DNA of 26,739 bases from NCBI GenBank assembly GCA_963661945.1, contig CAVLDP010000024.1, forward strand, positions 1-26,739, given 5' to 3'. The notes beneath the pieces are model-generated. The model was not told the origin of the DNA. It did not search any database and worked only from the letters and a program-made list of their open reading frames with translations. The position numbers were made by a program, and so were the translations under genes. This stretch comes from CAVLDP01 sp963661945. GTDB taxonomy: Bacteria; Bacillota; Clostridia; Lachnospirales; Lachnospiraceae. This document shows, one piece after another, positions 16,708 to 24,226 of this stretch (position 1 is its first letter; each line of letters starts with the position of its first letter).

Positions 16708-18255
16708 ATGAGTATCAAGAACATGTTCCATAATAATAATCCGAAGGGCCGAACCGGCTCCAATATCTTCTATATTCTAGCCTATATCTATATGGCTCTG
16801 CCGATTTCAATCTTCATCTTGGGCTGGCTCAAGTGGTATATCGCAATTCCGGCCTTTGCAATCGTGGTTTTGACTGTGATCAGTATGTGCCTAAATATTC
16901 CGAATCACGACTGGCATATTACATTTGATCGAACTAACATCGAGAGATTTGTCCTGATTGGTATCGTGATCGCCCTCTGGGTCTACTTCTCCGGCATCGG
17001 CGGAGCGGTCTATCAGAATGCAGACCAGTCTACTAGAAATGGTATCTATGAAGCCCTGGTGACATCCGATTGGCCAATCGTCCGTTCCTACGAGATTGGC
17101 GGCAATTCCTATATCCGCGGTATTATGTACTACATCGGTTATTGGCTGCCGGCAGCGCTGGTTGGCAAGCTCTTCGGCGTAGTCTACGGCTACTTCGCTC
17201 AGATGGTCTGGGCTTGGCTCGGCATCATGCTTATGTATTTCCTGGTTTGTGATCATCTGAAGTCCGTCAAGGTATGGCCACTCTGGATCTTCATGGGCTT
17301 CGGCGGACTGGATTTCCTGGGCTATGTTCTCATGGGTTATCACATGGATGAGATCTGGCTCATCAACCGCCTGGAGAGATGGAACATGACATACCAGTTC
17401 TCCAATATGACTTCCCAGCTCTTCTGGGTATTCAACCAGGCTGTACCAGCTTGGCTTGCAACCATGCTGATCCTCCGCCAGAAGGAGAATCGATACATCG
17501 TATCTCTTCTTGGTATGCTTCTGATAAGTAGCGTATTTCCATTTGTGGGACTATTGCCATTTGCAGCTTATCTCATTTTCGGAAGAAAGTATGGTGGACC
17601 TACGGGTGGAACTGTGTTCACAGGAGCCAGGAAGCCATGGTTCCGTGACACCTTCTCCTGGGAGAATATCCTGGGCGGTGGCGTGACCGGCCTGATCTCC
17701 GGTCTCTTCCTCCTAGGCAATACCTCTTCCTCATCCATAGCAGTTGGGGAGGTGAAGACTTATCTTACGGCATCATCCATTCCTATGGTTGTCACGCGCA
17801 AGGTAGATATCTTCATCTACATTATCTTCATCGTGCTTGAGGCGGGTGTCTACTGCGCCGCTATCTACCGCTACCAGAAGAAGAATCCACTCTTCTATGT
17901 TATGATGGCATGGCTCTTAATTTGCCCATGGATTCATGTAGGTGTCTCTCAGGACTTCTGTATGAGAGCATCGATTCCAGCCCTCGTCTACCTCTACCTC
18001 CTCGTAGTGGAGACGCTTAGTACTGCAGCAATGAGGAAGGATCGTCTGATTCAGACCCTTCTAATTATCTTCCTCTGCATCGGTGCCATCACCGCGGTCA
18101 ATGGCCTCATGATCAACTGCGACGAGACCATGTTTGCCTACATGAACCGCCGCGACTACGCCCAGGTGGCTTGCTCTGTCGATGATATCATGGCCCAGGG
18201 CAACTTCAGTGGTGACTGGACCAGCAGTTTCTTCTATAATCATCTGGCGAGATAA
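16708..18255 (+). CDS. Polytopic membrane protein of unknown family, paralogue A
   Basis: A 515-residue integral membrane protein with about ten or more hydrophobic segments. Its family is not recognised. It is clearly paralogous to the next gene: both share LGWLKWYIAIPA/AGWLKIWIAIPA, GLWVYFSG-like and QN-x-DQ blocks (Q103 to Q107, with R110-N111), YYIGYWLP, FWVFNQ and DFCMRASIPAL (D416 to L426). The polar, conserved QNADQSTRN loop after an early membrane segment recalls the catalytic loop of GT-C glycosyltransferases. A polymerase (Wzy) or transporter role is also possible. A GGGGGAGGAG tract lies upstream of the ATG. It starts 3 bases after the GT39-like gene, suggesting a shared role in extracytoplasmic glycan assembly. 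Confidence 0.75.
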   Translation: MSIKNMFHNNNPKGRTGSNIFYILAYIYMALPISIFILGWLKWYIAIPAFAIVVLTVISMCLNIPNHDWHITFDRTNIERFVLIGIVIALWVYFSGIGGAVYQNADQSTRNGIYEALVTSDWPIVRSYEIGGNSYIRGIMYYIGYWLPAALVGKLFGVVYGYFAQMVWAWLGIMLMYFLVCDHLKSVKVWPLWIFMGFGGLDFLGYVLMGYHMDEIWLINRLERWNMTYQFSNMTSQLFWVFNQAVPAWLATMLILRQKENRYIVSLLGMLLISSVFPFVGLLPFAAYLIFGRKYGGPTGGTVFTGARKPWFRDTFSWENILGGGVTGLISGLFLLGNTSSSSIAVGEVKTYLTASSIPMVVTRKVDIFIYIIFIVLEAGVYCAAIYRYQKKNPLFYVMMAWLLICPWIHVGVSQDFCMRASIPALVYLYLLVVETLSTAAMRKDRLIQTLLIIFLCIGAITAVNGLMINCDETMFAYMNRRDYAQVACSVDDIMAQGNFSGDWTSSFFYNHLAR

Positions 18256-18265
18256 GGGGGAGAAT

Positions 18266-19897
18266 ATGACTTATAGACATACACATATTGCAGCAGGCAT
18301 CTATATTGCCCTGCCGATTATTATTTTCTTTGCAGGTTGGCTGAAGATCTGGATTGCAATTCCAGCAATCGCGCTTTGCCTCATTTCCCTCTATTCCTTC
18401 ATTCGAGAGGAGAGGGAGAGAGAGACGACGAAGGTCTTCGATTCCTTCCTTAGCGTGATTCCTATTCTTGTGGTTATTGGCCTCTGGGTCTATTTCTCAG
18501 GAATTGGTTCGCTGGTCTATCAGAATGATGATCAGCCGGTTCGAAATACCGTCTTCAAGCTGCTGGTCGAGGAAGCATGGCCTGTTACCAGAAATGGTAG
18601 AGCACTCGTCTACTACATCGGTTTCTGGCTGCCACCAGCCCTCTTTGGCAAGATCTTCGGTCTGACCGCAGGATTCATCTTTCAGGCAGTCTGGGCTTTC
18701 GTAGGCATCTTCCTGACAGTTTGCCTCATGTTCGAGTATTGGAAGCAGGTATCACTGAAATACGTCCTGGCCTTCTTCTTCTTCAGCGGACTCGATGTCC
18801 TCGGCAATTACATCGTGGACTATTCGATCTCCGATGACAGATTCGCGCACATGGAGTGGTGGGCGGTCCACCAGTTCCAGTATTCCTCGGTGACGACTCA
18901 GCTCTATTGGGTCTTCAACCAGTGCATCTATGCTTGGCTTATATTTATGTTCCTGCTTCTTCTTAAGAATAACCGCCATCTGGCTTTCTTCTTCGCCTGC
19001 GGTCTGCTTAGCTGTACCTTCCCGCTGGCGGGCATGCTGCCATTTGCTGTCTATTTCTTACTTAGAAATGCAAGAGAGCGTCGCCTGTCCTCAGACCGGA
19101 ACGCCGCAATTCGAGATATCTTCACCTTCTCCAATGTGGCAGGCGGAATCTGCGTGGGACTTCTGACCCTCCTCTTCATCATGTCCAATGGTGCAGTGAC
19201 GAAGAGCCTGGGTATTACCCCAGCAACAGCGGCCACCATTCAGGAGACGCTGGTGCAGACAGTAGGAGATGACGAGACGGCTGCCGCAAGCGAGGCGGAT
19301 GCCGCAAGCGAGGCGGATGCCGCAACCGAGACGACTAACCGCTCACTCTATGCTAATCTCCGCGCCAAGAAGCAGGCAGATCCGACCTCTGTGAGCTCTC
19401 CAGAGCTTCTTGCAGCATTTAAGGCCTTGAAGACGAATACCAGGGCTTATGTCGCCCTATATCTGGTCTTCCTCTTATTCGAGGTGGGGATTTATCTATT
19501 GGCCATCTACAAATACCAGTGCCGAAAGCCAATCTACTGGGTGACACTTGCGACCCTTCTGCTTCTGCCATTTATAGAGATCGGTGGAGGCTCTGACTTC
19601 TGCATGAGGGCTTCCATTCCAGCTCTTATGATGCTCTTCCTCCTCGTCGTAGATACCTGGCGGGAGGCTTGGCAGAAGAAGGACCATGCAATTCTTGCAG
19701 CAATCGCGGTCTTCTATATCATAGGTATGGCAACACCGCTAAATGAGATCTGCCACTCCATCTATGGCAGTTCGACCATGTACTATTGGGGCATTGAGAT
19801 GGAAGCAAGAACTGGAGATGAGGATACGCTGATGGCGACCAATAATTTCGCAGGCGCTATCTCGGATAGTATATTCCTTACCTATTTGTGTAAATGA
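18266..19897 (+). CDS. Polytopic membrane protein of unknown family, paralogue B
   Basis: A 543-residue paralogue of the preceding gene with the same order of membrane segments and shared blocks: QNDDQPVRN (86-94), VYYIGFWLPPALFGK (115-129), YWVFNQ and DFCMRASIPAL (D444 to L454). It differs by a loop of about 80 residues around 325-410 that is Ala/Glu/Asp-rich and holds an 18-base tandem repeat. The frame is open back to 18182 inside paralogue A. I chose ATG 18266 because AAGGGGGAG precedes it closely and similarity to paralogue A begins at THIAAGIYIALP. Tandem duplication with divergence suggests two acceptors or donors, or a heterodimer. The function, GT-C-like or polymerase, is unproven. 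Confidence 0.75.
   Translation: MTYRHTHIAAGIYIALPIIIFFAGWLKIWIAIPAIALCLISLYSFIREERERETTKVFDSFLSVIPILVVIGLWVYFSGIGSLVYQNDDQPVRNTVFKLLVEEAWPVTRNGRALVYYIGFWLPPALFGKIFGLTAGFIFQAVWAFVGIFLTVCLMFEYWKQVSLKYVLAFFFFSGLDVLGNYIVDYSISDDRFAHMEWWAVHQFQYSSVTTQLYWVFNQCIYAWLIFMFLLLLKNNRHLAFFFACGLLSCTFPLAGMLPFAVYFLLRNARERRLSSDRNAAIRDIFTFSNVAGGICVGLLTLLFIMSNGAVTKSLGITPATAATIQETLVQTVGDDETAAASEADAASEADAATETTNRSLYANLRAKKQADPTSVSSPELLAAFKALKTNTRAYVALYLVFLLFEVGIYLLAIYKYQCRKPIYWVTLATLLLLPFIEIGGGSDFCMRASIPALMMLFLLVVDTWREAWQKKDHAILAAIAVFYIIGMATPLNEICHSIYGSSTMYYWGIEMEARTGDEDTLMATNNFAGAISDSIFLTYLCK
19283..19333 (+). repeat. 18-bp tandem repeat encoding AASEAD units in paralogue B
   Basis: GCCGCAAGCGAGGCGGAT occurs at 19283-19300 and again identically at 19301-19318. 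A degenerate partial copy (GCCGCAACCGAGACG) follows at 19319-19333. It encodes AASEAD twice at residues 340-351, within a loop that the upstream paralogue lacks. The units are multiples of three, so copy-number change would preserve the frame. Confidence 0.9.
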
Positions 19898-19917
19898 TAA
19901 GACAAAGGAGAATTCAT

Positions 19918-21273
19918 ATGTCAACATGGAAGACCGAGTCTGAGGCTCGAGAACAGATCAAGGACATGGTGGCTCAGTACTACCATGATTTCAAGGAAGG
20001 TGAGAAGGACAAGTCGAACTTCAAGCCGGGAGACCGCATCAGTTATGCGTCCAGAGTCTATGATGAACGTGAGATGCAGGCTCTGACCGACGCTATGCTG
20101 GATTTCTGGCTGACGACGGGCCGCTTCTCAGACCAGTTCGAATCGGAATTCGCTGACTGGATTGGTGTGAAATACGCCCACCTCGTGAATTCTGGTTCTT
20201 CTGCCAACCTCATTGCCTTCAGCGTGCTTACCGCACCAGAGCTTGGGGAGAGACAGATTAAGCCGGGAGATGAAGTGATTACAGTAGCCTGTGGCTTCCC
20301 TACGACAGTGGCACCAATCATCCAGTACGGAGCAGTGCCAGTATTTGTCGATGTGACTATTCCCCAGTACAATATTGATGTGACAGCTCTCGAGGAGGCT
20401 TATAGTGAGAAGTCCAAGGCTGTCATGATCGCACATACACTTGGTAATCCATTTGACATTAGAGCGGTGAAGGAATTCTGTGATAAGCATAATCTCTGGC
20501 TCGTCGAGGATAACTGTGATGCGCTGGGATCCAAGTATACAATCGATGGCGAGACCAGATTCACGGGAACCTGGGGCGACATCGGCACCTCTTCCTTCTA
20601 TCCGCCACACCATATGACCATGGGAGAGGGCGGCGCTGTCTATACGGATAACCCACTTCTCCATCGCCTCATTCTCTCTTACCGAGATTGGGGACGTGAC
20701 TGCATCTGCCCATCCGGACATGATGGCATCTGTGGTCACCGCTATGACAGACAGTTCGGTCTGCTTCCGATGGGATATGACCACAAATATACCTACAGTC
20801 ATTTCGGCTATAATCTGAAGGTGACTGATATGCAGGCGGCAATCGGCTGCGAACAGCTGAAGAAGTTCCCGTCCTTCATCGAGAGACGAATTCATAACTG
20901 GGAGCGACTTCGCAAGGCTCTAGAGCCGGCTTCTGACAAGCTCATACTGCCAGAGCCAGTCGAGGGAAGTGCTCCATCCTGGTTCGGCTTCCTGATCTCT
21001 GTCCGAGAGGAATCCGGTCTCGACCGTAATCAGGTCGTGCAATATATCGAGGACCACAATGTCCAGACCAGACTGCTCTTCTCCGGCAACCTCATCAAGC
21101 ATCCGGCCTTCGACCAGCTTCGTGATACCGATGCTTATCGTGTAGTGGGAGACTTAGAGACGACTGATTTCATTATGAACCATACCTTCTGGGTGGGCGT
21201 CTACCCAGGTATGACAGATACTATGATTGACTATATGGCAGAGGTAATTATAGGAGCGACAAATGAGAATTAG
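19918..21273 (+). CDS. rfbH: CDP-4-dehydro-6-deoxyglucose 3-dehydrase (E1), RfbH/DdhC
   Basis: A 451-residue DegT/DnrJ-fold enzyme that, with PMP and an iron-sulfur centre, removes the C3 hydroxyl of CDP-4-keto-6-deoxyglucose. The match to RfbH is strong: WLTTGRF, NSGSSANL, GDEVITVACGFPTTV, SFYPPHHMTMGEGGAV, RDWGRDC, YDHKYTYSHFGYNLKVTDMQ. His231 aligns with His220 of Yersinia E1, which replaces the Lys of aminotransferases. Cys200, Cys262, Cys264 and Cys272 match the [2Fe-2S] ligands; the C-x1-C-x7-C spacing is exact, and the first gap is longer because of a 4-residue insertion. Length is close to the usual 437. ATG 19918 follows AAAGGAG by 7 bases; the frame reaches 19894, but that start lacks a site. 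It overlaps the ThDP enzyme gene by 11 bases. The usual reductase partner is not in the window. Confidence 0.95.
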   Translation: MSTWKTESEAREQIKDMVAQYYHDFKEGEKDKSNFKPGDRISYASRVYDEREMQALTDAMLDFWLTTGRFSDQFESEFADWIGVKYAHLVNSGSSANLIAFSVLTAPELGERQIKPGDEVITVACGFPTTVAPIIQYGAVPVFVDVTIPQYNIDVTALEEAYSEKSKAVMIAHTLGNPFDIRAVKEFCDKHNLWLVEDNCDALGSKYTIDGETRFTGTWGDIGTSSFYPPHHMTMGEGGAVYTDNPLLHRLILSYRDWGRDCICPSGHDGICGHRYDRQFGLLPMGYDHKYTYSHFGYNLKVTDMQAAIGCEQLKKFPSFIERRIHNWERLRKALEPASDKLILPEPVEGSAPSWFGFLISVREESGLDRNQVVQYIEDHNVQTRLLFSGNLIKHPAFDQLRDTDAYRVVGDLETTDFIMNHTFWVGVYPGMTDTMIDYMAEVIIGATNEN

Positions 21274-23143
21274 ATTAGCAGACTATGTGGCAAATTTCCT
21301 GGTAGAGCATGGCGTGACCGATTGCTTCTCCGTCGTGGGCGGAGGAGCTATGCATCTCAATGATGCTCTCGGCCACAAGGAGGGACTTCACGTCACCTAC
21401 AACCATCACGAGCAAGCCTGCGCGATTGCGGCAGAGGCCTATGCCAGACTGGACAACCGAATCGCAGCAGTCTGTGTGACGACAGGACCGGGCGGAATCA
21501 ATGCCCTAACCGGCGTTGCCTGTGGCTGGCTGGATTCCATTCCTATGTTCATCCTAAGCGGCCAGGTCCGCTACGATACGACAGCCAGATACGCGCTCGC
21601 CTATACGGATAAGCCACTTCGTGCTATGGGAGATCAGGAGTACGATATCGTCCGCTCCGTCGAGCATATGACCAAGTACGCGACCATGATCGAAGATCCG
21701 CTCCAGATTCGCTATGCCCTGGAGAAGGCCTGGCATCTGGCTACAACCGGTCGCCCTGGGCCGGTCTGGATTGATATTCCTGTGAATTATCAGGGATGCT
21801 ATATCGAGACGGATGACTTAGCAGCTTATGATCCGACGGAGGATGATGCCCTTCTTCCACCACCAGTATCCGATGCGACAATCGATGAAGTGCTTGAGAA
21901 GATTCGCTCTGCCAAGCGCCCAGTCTTCCATGCAGGATATGGCATCCGCTTATCTGGAGCATATGATACCTTCCGCCGAGTGGCAGACTTACTTGGAATT
22001 CCGGTGGTTACCTACTGGAATGCTGTGGATCTAATCGAGGATGAACATCCTCTCTACACCGGTCGCGCCGGCAATATGGGCGACCGCCCTGGCAATTGGG
22101 CTATTCAGAATGCAGACCTGATTCTGGCAGTTGGCACCAGAATCTCCATTCGCCAGGTGGGATATAACTGGAAGACCTGGGCTCGTGCAGCCGAGGTTAT
22201 CATGGTAGATATCGACGAGGCAGAACTTAAGAAGCCAACCCTTCATGTCGAGATGCCAATCTGGGCGGATGCCCGCGATTTCCTGACACGCCTAGAAAAT
22301 GGCGCGAAGCGCTCTCTCGCGAAGGGAGGAAGCCTGGCCGCATCGTCCGAGGTCACTCCTGCTACCGTAAGCTCCGCTACTGACTGGCTTAGTGCCTGCC
22401 AGAGATGGAAGAAGGAATATCCTGTAGTGCTGCCACGCCATTTCGAGGAAAATGGTCAATCAGCCAACGTCTACGCCTTCATCCGAGAACTCAGCGCAAG
22501 CCTGCCGGAGAACAGCCTGACTGCGGTCTCCAATGGCGCCTGCTGTGTGGTAGGCAACCAGGCCTATGTCATCAAGAAGGGCAGTCGTATGCACAATAAT
22601 TCGGCCATCGCATCCATGGGCTATGGACTGCCGGCGGCTATCGGTACCTGCCTAAGTGGTGGCAAGAAGCAGACCATCTGTCTCGAGGGAGATGGCAGCA
22701 TCATGATGAATCTGCAGGAGCTGCAGACCATCATCACGAATCACCTGCCGATTAAGATCTTCCTCATCAATAATAATGGCTATCATTCCATCCGCCTGAC
22801 CCAGAATAATCTCTTCGGCGACCACACCAAGGTGGGAATTGGACCGGAGTCGCATGACCTCTCCTTCCCGGATTACGAGAAGATTGCCAAGGCATTCGGC
22901 TATGATTATTATTCGGCCAGAAGCAATATGGAGATGAAGGAAGTGATCGCGACGGCTCTGTCTGCTACAGGCCCAGTCTTCTGCGAGATCTTCACAGATA
23001 CAGACCAGGTATGGGAGCCAAAGAGCTCGACCAAGCGCCTCCCAGATGGAACCCTATTTAGCCCACCACTCGAAGACTTAGCACCATTTCTGCCGAGAGA
23101 AGAGTTAGAAGCGAATATGTTCATTCCACTACTGGAGGAATAG
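21263..23143 (+). CDS. ThDP-dependent acetolactate synthase-like enzyme, YerE-like candidate
   Basis: A 626-residue enzyme of the acetohydroxyacid synthase/pyruvate decarboxylase superfamily with the three expected domains. Glu50 in NHHEQACAIAAEAYAR is the ThDP-activating Glu. TTGPGGINALTGVACGWLDS completes the PYR domain. LEGDGS (474-479) with IN-N near 502-505 is the GDG...NN metal-diphosphate motif of the PP domain. A low-complexity linker rich in Ala, Ser and Thr (about 350-375) precedes the PP domain. Anabolic AHAS is usually about 550-600 residues and lies with ilv genes. Here the gene overlaps rfbH by 11 bases. YerE, which joins a pyruvate-derived two-carbon unit to CDP-4-keto-3,6-dideoxyglucose, is the closest fitting role. 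Reaction and substrate are inferred. AGGAG lies 6 bases before the ATG. Confidence 0.82.
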   Translation: MRIRLADYVANFLVEHGVTDCFSVVGGGAMHLNDALGHKEGLHVTYNHHEQACAIAAEAYARLDNRIAAVCVTTGPGGINALTGVACGWLDSIPMFILSGQVRYDTTARYALAYTDKPLRAMGDQEYDIVRSVEHMTKYATMIEDPLQIRYALEKAWHLATTGRPGPVWIDIPVNYQGCYIETDDLAAYDPTEDDALLPPPVSDATIDEVLEKIRSAKRPVFHAGYGIRLSGAYDTFRRVADLLGIPVVTYWNAVDLIEDEHPLYTGRAGNMGDRPGNWAIQNADLILAVGTRISIRQVGYNWKTWARAAEVIMVDIDEAELKKPTLHVEMPIWADARDFLTRLENGAKRSLAKGGSLAASSEVTPATVSSATDWLSACQRWKKEYPVVLPRHFEENGQSANVYAFIRELSASLPENSLTAVSNGACCVVGNQAYVIKKGSRMHNNSAIASMGYGLPAAIGTCLSGGKKQTICLEGDGSIMMNLQELQTIITNHLPIKIFLINNNGYHSIRLTQNNLFGDHTKVGIGPESHDLSFPDYEKIAKAFGYDYYSARSNMEMKEVIATALSATGPVFCEIFTDTDQVWEPKSSTKRLPDGTLFSPPLEDLAPFLPREELEANMFIPLLEE

Positions 23144-23156
23144 GAAGACCCCTTAC

Positions 23157-24218
23157 ATGAAGACACGTAGATTTGAAATTATAGATATCGCGAAGGCAAT
23201 CCTGGTCTACTTCGTAGCCCTTGCCCATATGCAGATTATGCCATATAATGCGACCCTGGCTTTCTCCATGAATTGCCTGCTCCAGGCCTTCTTCTTCTTA
23301 AGCGGCCTCTTCTTCGAGCCAAGCTGCAAGAGGAAGACGGGCAGGGAATTCCTCCTTGCCAAGGTGCGAACCCTCATCCTGCCTTACCTCATCTGGTCGA
23401 CGGTGGCCCTTATATATCACGCAATCCAATTCATCGTCACAGGGGCGCAGACGGGAGAATGGGGAGGAAGCTTACTGGCATTTCTAGCGGAGGCGAGCGA
23501 CATCTACCTCTATGCCAGAAGCCTCTGGTTCCTACTGGTCCTCTTCCTCATGAATGTAATCTGTAGCTACATCGAGCGATTAGTAGGCTGGAACAGGGCT
23601 GCCTTCCTAGGCCTGATGATGGTAGGTTGGGCAATCTCCTTCGCCTTCGGCAAGGTGACAGTCCTCTCACTATATCGTCTCCAGTGGTTCCTGCCATACT
23701 TCCTGCTGGGTATCGTCTGCTCTTATCTTGAGGTGGAGAAGAGACTGGATCGAATCGCCACTCGAAGCCTGATGCAGCAGGTTCTAGTTACCGTGCTTAC
23801 GCTGGTCCTCTATATCTTCTGGGCCAGAAGCTTGATGAATGAAGAGTTCGCATACGAGTTCTACTATAATCATGAGCTCATAGGAAGCCACTGGCCATCC
23901 TACCTGTCGGCTTATCTGATCTCGGTCCTTGCGATTCTCCTCCTCTTCGAGATCTCCGGCCTTCTCCTCCATGCGAAGAGACTTAGGCCGGTCCTTAGTC
24001 GCGCGGGCGCTATTACCATAGATATCTATATCATTCACATGTTCCCGGTTGTTGTGATACGGCAAATGATAGTGTCACTGCCTCTTCCACCGGCCCTAAA
24101 GGGACAGCTGGCGCTGGCAGTCTACACCTTATTTATCGTAGCGGGGATTGTACTTCTCGTGGACCAAGTCCTTCGCAGGAGCAGTCTGTATAGATTTTCT
24201 GTCGGTGGAAGGGTATAA
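23157..24218 (+). CDS. Acyltransferase-3 family membrane O-acyltransferase
   Basis: A 353-residue protein with about ten hydrophobic segments, of the acyltransferase-3 (OafA/WcjF, fucose 4-O-acetylase-like) family. The opening RFEIIDIAKAILVYFVALAHM includes Asp10 and the conserved His24 at the end of the first membrane segment. FFFLSGLFF, followed by a basic loop and LILPYLIW, are further family blocks. Enzymes of this family move acetyl groups across the membrane onto sugars at or outside its outer face. It would therefore act later than the cytoplasmic hexapeptide acetyltransferase in this operon. The ribosome binding site, AGGAAG at 23142-23147, is 9 bases from the ATG. Its position between two CDP-sugar genes hints that the acyl group may go on the unusual dideoxysugar, which is inference. 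Confidence 0.9.
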   Translation: MKTRRFEIIDIAKAILVYFVALAHMQIMPYNATLAFSMNCLLQAFFFLSGLFFEPSCKRKTGREFLLAKVRTLILPYLIWSTVALIYHAIQFIVTGAQTGEWGGSLLAFLAEASDIYLYARSLWFLLVLFLMNVICSYIERLVGWNRAAFLGLMMVGWAISFAFGKVTVLSLYRLQWFLPYFLLGIVCSYLEVEKRLDRIATRSLMQQVLVTVLTLVLYIFWARSLMNEEFAYEFYYNHELIGSHWPSYLSAYLISVLAILLLFEISGLLLHAKRLRPVLSRAGAITIDIYIIHMFPVVVIRQMIVSLPLPPALKGQLALAVYTLFIVAGIVLLVDQVLRRSSLYRFSVGGRV

Positions 24219-24219
24219 T
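24214..24219 (+). promoter_or_regulatory. Possible internal -10 box upstream of rfbF
   Basis: A perfect TATAAT overlaps the stop codon of the acyltransferase gene, 7 bases before the rfbF ATG. No convincing -35 hexamer lies 16 to 18 bases upstream, and no TGn extension is present. Transcription from it would begin almost at the ATG and give a leaderless message, so it may be coincidental. Confidence 0.2.
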
Positions 24220-24226
24220 AGAGGCT

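Noticed and set aside
18182..18265. N-terminal extension of membrane paralogue B
   Set aside because: It reads through the end of paralogue A in another frame; AAGGGGGAG before ATG 18266 and paralogue alignment give the shorter start.
20128..20895. Long open frame on the minus strand opposite rfbH (255 codons)
   Set aside because: It lies wholly within a gene with strong family matches, has no recognisable domain, and its composition is that of a complementary-strand shadow.
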